From Planctomycetota bacterium (GTDB lineage Bacteria; Planctomycetota; UBA1135; GCA-002686595): DNA of 35,892 nt. The stretch is taken from positions 1 to 35,892 of the forward strand of contig PBIX01000070.1 in the NCBI GenBank assembly GCA_002720975.1, in the 5' to 3' direction. The position numbers and the translations under genes were made by a program. How positions within the stretch are numbered: the stretch's first letter is position 1; each line of letters starts with the position of its first letter. Positions 7,070 to 18,200 of the stretch are shown here, piece after piece. A model generated the notes under the pieces. The model was not told the DNA's origin and made no database searches. It worked only from the letters and a program-made list of their open reading frames with translations.

Positions 7070-9042
7070 TCCTGCATGCGCCCAGTGCCTACCAGAAGTC
7101 CTTTTATCAGCGTCCGGTAGAGAAGGACCTGCAAGGACTGGATGGGTTTGCCAAGAAGTTGGCGGGAATCTGGCGGCGACGTCCAATGGTGAGGAAGCCA
7201 TGGCAACAGCGTGTCGAGGAAGCACTGGCAATCTGGAAAGACCTGGAGAGCCTCGGGGAAGGGGCGCTTAATGAACGGATTGAAGAGTGCCGGATGCGGT
7301 TCGACCACCACGAATCATTGCCATCGGCGGAAGCTCTTGCGGTCGTGTGCGAAGTGGCTTCGCGCACCATCAGGCTCAAGCCCTATCCCGTTCAAATGCT
7401 GGCGGTGCTTGCTCTCTGGGGAGGATACATGGCTGAGATCGATACGGGGGAAGGAAAGACGCTCTCCATTGCGCTGGTGGCAGTCTTTGCAGCCTGGAGT
7501 GGTGAGCCGTGCCATATTGTAACTGCCAACGACTACCTGGCTGCCCGGGATGCGAAGACGATGCATCGTTTTCTGGCACGGCTCGGCGTCACGGTTGGCG
7601 TGGTAGTCGGGGAGACGGAGGAGGTGGAGCGGCGGCGTGCATACTACAGGATGGTAACCTACACGACCGCCAAAGAGGTGGCCGCGGACTACCTGCGGGA
7701 TCGGTTGAGACTTCAGGAATGGGACCGTTCAGGGCGGCGTCAGTTTTTCCGGAAAGTGGCCCGTACTCCAGACGGTCGTGTCGAACTGGTCCAACAGGGA
7801 CTGTTTCGTGCCTTCATCGACGAGGCGGACAATTGCCTGATCGATGAGGCGGTGACCCCCCTCCTGATCAGTCAACCGCAGAGGGAAGAGCACCTTGAAG
7901 AGGCCTGCCAAGCGGCATGGTTTATAGCGGAACGGTTGGGAGAAGGCCGTGATTACGTAATCCGCCCGGTCGAGCGCATGATAGATGTCACGGCAGCAGG
8001 CCGGACTGCGGCTGAAAAGCTCGGGGGCTTTCCTGAGTCGGCACTCTGGCGCTGCCCCCGGCGTCGGTTGCAGATGATCCTGCTGGCACTGGAGGCGAAG
8101 GAATTCTTTGAAAGAGGCGTTCACTATATCCTGGAGAACGAAAAGGTGGTGATAGTTGATGAGGGGACCGGGCGTCCGATGCCGAACCGGAGTTGGAAGC
8201 TCGGCCTGCACCAGATGGTGGAAGCAAAGGAAAGGGTGGAACTCACCGCTCCGTCACAGACCATTGCCCAGATCAGTTTTCAGGCCTTCTTCAAGAAGTA
8301 CAAGATCATGGCAGGAGCAACCGGTACTGCGCGGGAGATCGCAGATGAAGTCTGGTCCATTTACTCGGTCCCCAGTGTCCGGATTCCCCGTAACCGCCCG
8401 AATCGCCGAAAGTACCAGGGAATTATCTACTGCACGAATCAGGAAGAGCGCGATGAGCGGATCCTGTCGGAAATCGAGGGGATGGTGGGGAAGGGGCAAC
8501 CCGTGCTGGTGGGTACCCGCAGTGTAAGTTCAAGCGAGGAACTCGGGAGAAGGCTGAGTTTCCGGGGGATCGACTGTGAGATTCTCAATGCGACCCGTCT
8601 GGCGCACGAGGCGGCCATTATTGCAAAGGCGGGAGGGGCGAAGAAAGTCACAATAGCAACGAACATGGCGGGACGGGGGACGGATATCGAACTTGGTTAC
8701 GGAGTTGCGGAGGCAGGAGGACTGCATGTCGTGGCCACTGAGCCTCACGAGAGTCGTCGGGTAGATCGGCAACTCTTTGGCCGCTCCGGGAGGCAGGGAG
8801 ACCCGGGATCGGTGGTGTGTTTTTATCGTCTCGATGACGAACTGTTTTGCCGGAACCTGCCGTCCGCCCTGATCAGGATTCTTTGCAGGATGAAGAGAGT
8901 TCCCGGAGCCCACATCGTCATGAGATGTGCGCAGTGTCTTGCGCAACGCCGTGCGGAATCACTTGCACGCAAACGTCGCGCACTGGTTTCCAAAAATGAT
9001 GCTTCTCTCAAGAGGTCGCTAGGCTTCGCGGAGGAGCGTTGA
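7066..9042 (+). CDS. SecA-like preprotein translocase ATPase, C-terminally shortened
   Basis: A 658-residue SecA homologue. The GTG at 7066 overlaps the upstream TGA in GTGA, with GAAGGA at 7051-7056 as binding site; a GTG at 7021 is also in frame but overlaps more. Motor motifs are present: Walker A GEGKT (128-132), ANDYLAARD, DEAD (252-255) followed by LIDEAVTPL, a preprotein-crosslinking-like region (VVIVDEGTGRPMP), AGATGTA, KGQPVLVGTRS, NMAGRGTDI (533-541) and GRSGRQGDPGS (572-582). Housekeeping SecA usually exceeds 800 residues. This one stops soon after nucleotide-binding domain 2, so most of the helical scaffold, the helical wing and the C-terminal zinc/SecB-binding tail are missing. 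The usual NNExGFDYLRD segment reads AKEVAADYLRD. It is therefore a dedicated paralogue rather than the housekeeping gene, probably translationally coupled to the M50 gene. Confidence 0.93.
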   Translation: MILHAPSAYQKSFYQRPVEKDLQGLDGFAKKLAGIWRRRPMVRKPWQQRVEEALAIWKDLESLGEGALNERIEECRMRFDHHESLPSAEALAVVCEVASRTIRLKPYPVQMLAVLALWGGYMAEIDTGEGKTLSIALVAVFAAWSGEPCHIVTANDYLAARDAKTMHRFLARLGVTVGVVVGETEEVERRRAYYRMVTYTTAKEVAADYLRDRLRLQEWDRSGRRQFFRKVARTPDGRVELVQQGLFRAFIDEADNCLIDEAVTPLLISQPQREEHLEEACQAAWFIAERLGEGRDYVIRPVERMIDVTAAGRTAAEKLGGFPESALWRCPRRRLQMILLALEAKEFFERGVHYILENEKVVIVDEGTGRPMPNRSWKLGLHQMVEAKERVELTAPSQTIAQISFQAFFKKYKIMAGATGTAREIADEVWSIYSVPSVRIPRNRPNRRKYQGIIYCTNQEERDERILSEIEGMVGKGQPVLVGTRSVSSSEELGRRLSFRGIDCEILNATRLAHEAAIIAKAGGAKKVTIATNMAGRGTDIELGYGVAEAGGLHVVATEPHESRRVDRQLFGRSGRQGDPGSVVCFYRLDDELFCRNLPSALIRILCRMKRVPGAHIVMRCAQCLAQRRAESLARKRRALVSKNDASLKRSLGFAEER

Positions 9043-9061
9043 AGGGGATTAAGGAAAGAGA

Positions 9062-9097
9062 AATAAGAGTGACCTGTTAGGTGCTTATTTCATTTTA
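9062..9097 (+). terminator. Possible terminator hairpin after the SecA-like gene
   Basis: AATAAG (9062-9067) pairs with CTTATT (9084-9089), and ACCT (9072-9075) pairs with AGGT (9079-9082), with a small internal asymmetry and a 3-nt loop. T-rich sequence follows (TTTCATTTT). The stem is AT-rich and weaker than the terminator at 2379. It may attenuate rather than fully stop transcription into the giant gene. Confidence 0.45.
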
Positions 9098-9119
9098 ATT
9101 AATATTATGTATTAATTAA
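9095..9119. repeat. Perfect AT-only inverted repeat
   Basis: TTAATTAATA (9095-9104) and TATTAATTAA (9110-9119) are exact reverse complements separated by TTATG. Both arms are pure A/T. The site sits about 110 nt upstream of the first ATG of the giant gene, so it could be an operator for a dimeric regulator or part of a terminator/promoter boundary. Confidence 0.6.
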
Positions 9120-9228
9120 ACACATTGTAGATTAACCGCTTTCTGTGGTCGTTTTTGGTCTATCGGAATTCTCCTTGTGAGTTGGCTTGAAGATTTTGTC
9201 TACTGTCACTGTGCGACGTGGTGAGGAG

Positions 9229-12200
9229 ATGGCGAGACCGGGTGATGACGCCGCATGGCATGGTGACCAGAGGACGCGTTTTGCCGTCGAGCAACTTGAG
9301 CCAAAAATACTTCTGTCCGCCGCCCCGGTCGACGCACCCTCCTCCTGTTGCGGCGTCAGCGACAATCTGTTCGTATCCGATGATGAGAGTGGACAGGACT
9401 GGACGAGCGATGAGGTCGAGGTGCTGGAATCAGAGGTATGGTCCGATCCAGAACAGGAAGAGAGTTCTGACAACCTGCTGCTTGATGCTGGCGAGGTGAT
9501 TGACTGGTCCTTTGATTCAGAAACTGCCTCTCAAAGAGACACCGGGACGGAGCATGTCGACATCAATGATCTTGAGAGAGTGGAATCCTGGGTAGTGGAG
9601 GACGGGCAGAGGTTAAAGGGTTCCGGGACGTTTGAAGGAGAACTTGTCAATGAGGGCACCCTTGCGCCGGGGAACAGTCCTGGGGAGACTCGTTTTGACC
9701 GATTTGAAAATGAAGGAACTCTCCAGATCGAAATCGCCGGGACCGCAGAGAGCAACTTCGATCGCGTGATTGTCGCTCAGGATGCTGTCCTGGACGGGGC
9801 CCTTGAAGTGGTTTTGCTTGATGGCTTTGTTCCGGCTGCCGGCGATGAATTCGAGTTCCTTACCTTCGCCTCGAGCGAGGGGGATTTCTCCCAGATTGCG
9901 GGTCTGCAGATTAGTGACACCAGGTACTTTGTTCCCATCAAGTCTGATGGCGGTTACAAACTCCGGGTGGTCGATGTCGGGGCCGTTCCTGTCGCGTTGC
10001 TGGATGGAGACTTCAGATTTGATAGCGGAATAGACGCTGTTAACCAGCAACTGCTTGATGTCTTGTCAGGCACGCAGGATCTGAGTCTCTTGCAGGAACA
10101 GAGTCTCTTCGGGACTTTTGAAGCAGGGGGACTTGAGATCAGCGGAGAGTTCGCGATAGGCCAGGACGGGACTTATGCCTTTTTCCTGATGGAGAGTGGC
10201 TCCGTCTTGGTGTCAGGAGGTGAAAGCGGGATTTTCGATGGTAGTGAGGCCGGATTCCGCCTCAGTGGCGCCCGCTTGGCGGTGATCTACGACCCGGTCA
10301 CGCAGAGCTTCGCGATCACGGGATCGGGAGAACTCAGTGCCTATGGGGGGGAGATCGATCTCGGGGGCACTCTGGAAGTAGCGTGGAGCAATCTGGGCAC
10401 CAACCTGATCAATAGGGAATTTTCGGCCAGCGGAGTGAGTCAGACCGTGACGGTGGTGGATGACACAGCCAATCTCCACGGTCGGTTCGTATCGGCCTAT
10501 CTCGAGGGCGCCCATCTGCAATTCGATTTCGGACTGGCCCTGCAGACCGGGACCGCCTCCGCCCTGAGCGTTACGGTGGATCATGGATCGTTGAAGTTCA
10601 CCGACTCCGGGAGGGCGAACGTGAAGATCGAAGAAGTTTCGGGAATATTCACAGTCGACGGTGATCAGGATTTCAGTCTCCTGCTGGATGGGAGGATCAA
10701 CGCGGCCTTCTCCGGCTTCTCTATTTCAGACCTGCCGGTGACGGTGAGTTACAGCGAGTCTGGGACCGAGGGCGCGAGAGTTTCGGTTAGCGGGTCACGT
10801 AAGGTTGGCGGCTTCCTGCTCGCAGACATCCGCATGGCGGGCGATTTCGTGCTGGATATCACTGAGAATCCGGGAAATTCGGTTCCTGAGATCCTCTTTG
10901 CCTTCAGCGAGGTTTCCTTCCTCTCGTCCATTGCGAACCTTACCGGCGGGAGCGGGGTCATTATTGCCGGGGTAGAGGGAGTGGCAGCGCAGATTTTTGG
11001 AACCGCGACCGGAGAGGCTGGAGGATTCAGTGCAGGAGGGCGGATCCAGTTCCGGGTCAATACCACCGGCCGGGAGATCGACGAAGTGGTTCCCTTCGAG
11101 GAAGGCTCGGTTCACGTAACCTTCGGACCGGGTGAGACCGGAACCAATTTCTCCGAGGTCGTATCTCTCACAGCATTTCTTGAAATCGGTGAGTTTCTGC
11201 AGGTGCGGGGTCCCCTGAGTTGGACCACCACCACCCTTGAACTGGACGGGAATCCCGAACCTCTGGAGGTGCGAACCATCGCCGATGACTCGCTGGAGAT
11301 CTTCCTGGGGGCAAGCGAACTGGTTCCCGGGGTTTGGGGCCGGGACGTGGGTGCCACCGGGTTCTTTTTCGGTGATGCAGAATTGGCAGTTATTCACTTT
11401 GTTGAGGAGGACACCTATGCCCTGACAGCTTCCGGGACCGCGTTGGCCTCAAGTGCCGGGACGGGGTCGATGGCCGGGACCGGAACGCTCACTTTCAACC
11501 AATCGGGGCTGATCATCGACGAGACTATCGAGTTTCTTGGTCAACCGGGAGTGGGGTTGCGGATATCCTTCCTGGATAATTCCACGGATATTGCACTCGA
11601 TATCGATCAGCTTGAAATCGAGGTGTCCGGCCAGAATCTGCAGGCTTCGGCCCGGGTTACGGTGGGAAGCGATCGACTGGAGGTGGATCTTCAGGAGTTG
11701 AGCGCAACTTTCAATCTGGGGTCCGGAACCCTGGGGTTTGCAGGGGCCGAGGGTGAGTTTTTCCTCGGAAACGACCAGGCTTACGGGAGCGTGACAGGCT
11801 CCATCGTCCAGAACGGCTTGGATTTCCTTTCCCTCAGCGGGTCCCTCGGGCTGGATTTCAATACTGGTGAGGCGCCCGGAGAGTTGCGCAGCGGCGAGGT
11901 GCTGCCGGGCGGGCCCCTGGTGCGGTTGAGCGGGCGCAATCTGACCCTGACTGTCGATGGAGAATCGCTGACCGGCAGTTTCACCTTTGAGAATGGCTCC
12001 CTGGATGGAACCAACGGAGAACTTTCCGCTGGCCCTGCCGGTCCGGGAGAGACCCCGGTTCTCCTCGTTCAGGCCGACCAGGTAGGGCTCTCGACCAACG
12101 GGTTGACGGGGCCGGAGATGGATTTCGAAGGGGTTCTGGTGCTTTCCCAGGATTGGCTCGCCGGCCAGTTGGCGGGGACTTTCAACTACACGGAGCCGGA

Positions 12201-15200
12201 TGTCACAGTGGCCGGCACGGTAGGTCTGGTGCTCAATACGTCGACGCAGGCGATCCGGATTCCGGCGGAGGCGGGGAGCGTGGCAGTTGATGTGGAAGCC
12301 GGGCCGGGCGTGGTCATCACGGCTGACGACTTTGTAGCCGACCTGCAGGCTGGCACCATCATGGGCTCCTTCAGCCTCTTCACCGAAATGGTAGAGGGCA
12401 TGGCCGCATTGCGTTTTGACGTGGCCGACCTCGACCTCCGGTTCGGGGGAACCCTTGATGATCCTCTGGTGGCTCTGGGCGTGTCCAGCGGGCTCTTTTA
12501 CATCACCAGTGAGGGGTTGCTGGGAAGCATCAGCGGACTTCGCATCGATGCGGGCTCCTTGAGCTTTTCGGGCACTCCCAGCTACTCTTTCAATACAACC
12601 TCCATTACATGGTCGGGGATCGACCCGGGTGTTTTCAGACTGGGAGCGCCAGAGCTGACTTTCACGGTCGGGGATTTTTCCTTCCTGGGGAACATTGATC
12701 TTTCCCTCCCCAGCGAGTTCAACCGTGATCTCCTGCAGGATCAATACCCGCGCCCGCCCGGGTTCGACGGTCTGCAGATCGCCTTCTCCGGGGTGAATCT
12801 CGATCTCCCCGGCGGGGCTGGATCGGTGACCGATATCAACGGGGCCCTGTTTGCGGTTGATGGTGGGATTCTCGGCCAACTGGCCGCAGATCTGGATCTC
12901 AGTACCTCTGACCTTGCCCTGAGCGGCTCTTCTGCCCTGGCGTTTAACTCCACAGCCTCGGCCTTCCAGGGCACTCTCAACGCAGGTGATTCCTCGGTGC
13001 CGGTCGATGTGCCGGCCGGGCCCTACTTCGCCTTCGGGTTGACCGATCTCGACTTTTCCCTGCTGGGTTCGACCGTGACGGGAGATGTCACTGTGGTGCT
13101 GAGCCAGGGTCTTATAGGGGAGAGTGGCGACGCGGTGGAGGTCGAGGTGGATGGTCTCACGATCGACGGGCGACTTGGCGACGGAGCACGATTCAATTTA
13201 AACGAGCTCACGGGTTTCCTTCTCAGCGACAGCCTGGGGGTGGCAGGATCATTTGCCGGGGGTCTGGAATTCACCGGCCTCCAGGAGATCGAGTTTTCGA
13301 TTTCCTCCGCGGCGCTGGATTTCAGCACCCGCGATCAGGAATTGACTCATATCTTCGACAACCAGGAGTTCCATTTCGGCCCTTCCAGCTATTTTGAAAT
13401 GGAAGCTGGGGATGCCACCGCCGAGCTCCTGGGCAACTCCATTTCGGGTGATTTCCGCTTCGGTTTCGATCCCGCAGGGGGGCTGGTCACTCCTGAACTG
13501 GTTACTGCGGTCAACAATGCCAGCCTGACCCTTGGCACGGGGGGGCTGGTCAGTATAAGCAGTGGAAGTGGAGCCCTGATCCTGGATGAGGAGGGGGCCG
13601 CGGGCAGTTTTGTGGGAGATCTGGCTCTCTCCGTGCCCAACGTTTCGGCTGGGGGCAGCTTTGCCGGGGTTTTCAATACCGGGTCAGAGGCAGTTGAACG
13701 CAGCATCGAAACCGGCGGGGAGATGGTTACACTGGCAGTTCCCGGAGGTCCACATATCGGCATCAGCGGGGTCCGAGTCTCTCTCGTGGTGGGTGCCCAG
13801 ACCTTTGCCGGTTCCTTCAATTTCCAGTCCCTGTCCTCTGGGGAGGTAGGGATCCGCGGGGTGGGCCTCAGTGCTACCATCAGCGACGGAGGCACGGATT
13901 ACTTCGAGTTGAACGAGGCCAGTGGCGGGTTCTTCCTCTCCCAGGCTGGTGCCGCACTGGAAGTGGAGGGTGTCCTGCGAGTCCTCATTCCGGGCATTGA
14001 TGCGGGAGGCAGGTTCAAACTGGAGTTCAATGATACCGGGGCAGAGGTCGGCGAAGTCTTCTCCATCGGGACGGAGACTCATACGATCTCGATTCGCGCC
14101 GGGCCCTTTCTGGGGATCAGTGCGAACAACACGAACCTTACAGTGGCGGGTCAAAGCCTTTTCGGGACTTTTGACTTCGAAACCGTCGGGGATGGTTTCA
14201 CGCTGGAAGCCCGCGGGGCAGATCTTGAGTTTGGGCCCGCGATTGGAGACCCCTGGGTCACCATGTCTGATGCCAACGGGGATTTTGCGGTGGATCCTGC
14301 CGGGATTACCGGCGCGATGAGTGTTGGTTCCTATTCTCTGAAGATTCCCAACATTGAGTTCAGCGCAACCGGTGAACTTCGCCTCGATCTGAACTCCCGT
14401 ATTGCCGGAATCACCCGCGAGGTGGATCTCGGTTCCGGCCCCGAAACGATCACCTTCCCGGCCGGACCTTATGTGCGTCTGAGTCTCCTCGATTCGGAGG
14501 TGGCTCTCACGGGCCTGAGCACTTCCGCGGGCAGTGTCAGTCTGACCGGAAACTTCTTCCTCGAAGAGCAGGAAGGCGTCACCCGCATTGCAATGGCGGA
14601 GGTCGAGGCCGGGGTGGATGTCGGTGGATCGGGTGCCCGGTTGATCGGCGGTGAAGGAGTCCTGGTTGTAAGGTCATCCGGGGTGGCAGGGGCGCTTCGG
14701 GGCACTTTGGAAGCTGATGTCCCGGTTCTCAGTGCGGGTGGAACCCTCGTGCTGCGCTTCAATAATACGGGTGGAGCGATCGATGAAACCTTCTCGCTCG
14801 GGGATGATGAAATCGTGCTTCAGTTCTCCGGGGAGGAGGGCAACGTGTTTGCCGTCAGCCTGGAAGGCGGATCCATCGCGGTGGGCGACTTTATCACGCT
14901 GGAAGGTAGCTTCACCTTCGACAATCGGAACGGACGGCAGGTGGCGGGGGCTGCCGGGGTGACCATCTTCGTGGGTGATGGGCCCTATACTCTTGAAGAC
15001 GGATTGCGCAATCCGCTGGCCCAGGGATTCCTGGTCACCGACGCAACAGTTGGTCTGGTGAAGCTGGTTTCGGGACCGGAAACCTCCTACGCCCTCGAGG
15101 CCAGCGGGGTGGTGGAGGTGATCGGTCTCACGGATCTCAGCCTCGAGGGTATGGTCGATGTGCGGTTCAACTCCTTCCAGGAGACAGTGGAGGAGACTGT

Positions 15201-18200
15201 CACCGTCGCAGGTAGCGAGGTGAATGTGAACTTCGGTCCGGACGAAGCCGCCGGTATCAGCGGGTCGCCGTTTTTTGAACTGGGAGGAAGAGGTCTGGTC
15301 GTGGTGGCGGGATCCCAGATGCTGATGGCGAACCTGAGTGTCAGTCGTTACAGGATTGACCGGGCCGGCACTCCGGAAGATGACAGCGACGACGAAGAGA
15401 CCTTCCGGTTCAGCCTCTCAAACGCGGTGGCGTCCTTTTCGAACGGAGCTGACCCCATCCTGACCCTGGAAGGATCGGGTGATCTCTTTCTCTTCGAAAA
15501 TGGAGTCGCTGCCAATCTGTCCGGTTCACTGGCTGTAAACATTCCGGATGTGACTGCCACCGGGAGCTATTCCCTGCAGATCAATACCACCGGTGAAGAG
15601 TTCACCGAGAGCTTCATTGCCAATGGTATTCCACAGACCTTCGTCTCCCCGGCCGGACCTTACCTGCGTATTGCGGGCACGGGTGCCGGGGTTGCCATCT
15701 CCGGGCAATCCATCGCTGGTGACTTCGTCTTTGAAAAAGCGGCAAACGGCGAGGTGGTGGCGGTGGTTGCCGATGCTTCAGTCGTTCTGGGTGATGGCAG
15801 TGACGGGGTGGTCGGTCTCAACGAGGGCACAGGTTTCCTGCTCCTCACCTCCGAGGGTTTTGCAGCCAACGTGAGCGGTGTGGTGCAGGTTGAAGTGCCG
15901 GATGTGAGTGTGGAGGGAGAATTTGCGCTGGAGGTCAGTACGCGGACTACCGCCGTTAGCGAGGTCGTGGCCGTCGGCAAGGAGCAATTCCCAATCGATG
16001 CCCGGGCTGGACCTTTCTTCGGCATACAGGGAAGTAACGTCAGACTGGTCGTAGCAGGGCAGGAACTGAGCGGAGACTTCCTCTTTGAGCGGTCCGATAC
16101 AGGGGCCGTGCAGGTGCAGGCGTCCGGAGTGGCGCTTCTGATGCAAAGCGGTGGACGGACCCTGGTGTCCGTGAGTGGGGGAAGGGGTGAGTTTGAGGTG
16201 GATGCCACGGGGTTGGCCGGAGGGGTGACAGCGGGATCGGTCGTGTTCGACCTTCCGGGGGCCTTTTTCACCACCAGCAGGGTCCGGGTGGAGGTCAATA
16301 CCCGGCCGGAGGCGGTGAGCGAATCCTTTGATCTGGGCGGGGGACTGGAAACCCTCGACCTTCCGGCAGGAGTCTTCGCCCGGGTTGCGCTGCTGGAGGC
16401 GGAAGTGCAATTCGGGAATCTTTCGGTTTCGGGTGTTCCGGCACGTCTGGCGGGCAACTTCTTCCTTGAGCAATCGACGACCCAGGTGCGGATTGCGCTC
16501 ACGGATGTCGAGGCTTCGGTGGCAGTGAACGGAGCGAGTGCCCGGTTCATCAACGGACAGGGCGCCCTTCTCGTGCTTGCCGACGGGGTGGCTGGTGCCC
16601 TGCAGGGTGACCTGCAGGCGGCGGTTTCCGGGCTGGAGGCTTCCACCACCCTCATCCTCGAGTTCAACAATACCGGGGCAGCAGTCAGCGAAGTCATCGA
16701 GCTGGGAGCGGATACGGTCGAGTTGAACTTCAGCCTTGCGCAGGGGCAGTATTTTGCGGTTTCGCTGGCGGACGTTTCACTGGACATCGGGGGGGTCCTG
16801 ACGGTGGAGGGATCGTTGAGTTTCATTACGGTTGCTGACCGGCAGACAGCCGCGGGCGCTGATCTGCGTATTTTCATTGGTGACGGCCCGGCAGTCCTGG
16901 AAGACGGATCACTCAATCCGCTCGCCCGTGGAATCCTCCTGACCGAGGCCACAGTGGGCCTGATCAGGCAGGGATCGAATTATGCCGTGACAGCCACGGG
17001 TGTGGCACAGGTGATCGGGATCAATGACCTGACTCTGGGTGGGAACGTCACGGTCCGGGTCAACATGTTCGACCGGCCGGTTGATGAGACTCTCGCCATC
17101 GCGGGGGTGACTGATCCGGTGAGGGTCAACTTCAGCGCTGAAGAGGTCGCTGCTCCGGGTGCCGATCCCTTCTACCGGATCTTTGGCCAGGAGCTCGACC
17201 TGGAGGCTTTCGGGCAGTCACTTGTATCCAACCTCTTCCTGCGGCGTATCGAGATTGATAATGAGGAGGCCCTCTACTTCGGGCTCGCTGATGCACGGGC
17301 TGCCCTCGGTGCCAGTGGTGATGAATTTGTTGTTCTCGATGGTGCGGCGGGCGACTTTGTCGTTCTTGGTTCGGGACTGGTAGCCTCTGCCCATGGTACT
17401 CTTGCGATCGACATTCCCGAGGTCAGCGCCTCGGGGACCTTCAGTTTCCAGGTGAATACCACGGGGTTGCCGTTTGATGAAAACCTGGAAATCGATGGGG
17501 TGAGTCGCAGCCTCAGCCTGGAGGCCGGTCCCTATGTCCGCATCCGCGGAGAAGGCGGAGATGCCGGTAATGTTCCACTCCTCACTCTGGCTGGGCAGAC
17601 AGTGAGTGGAAACTTCTCCCTGGAACAAACCTCGGATGGACGGGTCACCATTCAGACCACAGAGGCCCGTGCAGTTCTGGGTGGAGCCAGCGAGGCGGTG
17701 ATCTTTGAGCAGGGAGAGAGCTCCGGAGCCATTCTTCTCAACTCCAGGGGAGCCGCTGCTTCGCTCGGGGGGTCGCTCACGATTTCTGATCCGCACGTCA
17801 ATGCGACAGGCGCCTTTACGCTCGAAATCAATACGACGGATGCGGCAGTCAACGAGATCCTTGTTCTTGGGGATGTTACGCAGGAGCTCGACCTGCCTGC
17901 TGGTCCTTACGTCAAGGTGACCGGCACAGGGGTCTCGCTGGAGATCCTCGGGCAGGCAGTGGCCGGGAATTTCGGGTTTGAAGAGACTGCCGACGGGAGG
18001 GTGGTAGCCCAGGTGGACAATTTCACCGTCTCCCTCGGGGATGGGACCCGGACCCTGGTGGGTGTTGAGAATGGATCCGGCGCAATGGTCATCACGGAGG
18101 CCGGGACAGCCCTTGATGGAGGGGGGCAACTGTTCGTGAATGTGTCCGAGTTTTCGGCGGAGGGCGAATTCCGGGTCCGAATCAACACCACGGGAGAAAC

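Larger units (their letters stand above)
9043..9228. other. AT-rich intergenic island before the giant gene
   Basis: No gene is visible. Bases about 9050-9125 are strikingly AT-rich compared with the GC-rich surroundings and carry a hairpin and an AT-only inverted repeat, listed separately. An in-frame TGA at 9178-9180 bounds the giant reading frame upstream. A TATTAT at 9103-9108 could be a -10 element, but no matching -35 was found. The giant gene's promoter most likely lies here. Confidence 0.4.

Noticed and set aside
11449-12879. A 476-codon open frame on the minus strand inside the giant gene, and a similar 430-codon one at 15660-16952
   Set aside because: They lie opposite an intact, repeat-structured coding frame. 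The products are low-complexity Ser/Pro/Thr/Arg or Gly/Arg/Pro-rich with no recognisable domain. GC-rich codon use explains the lack of stops.
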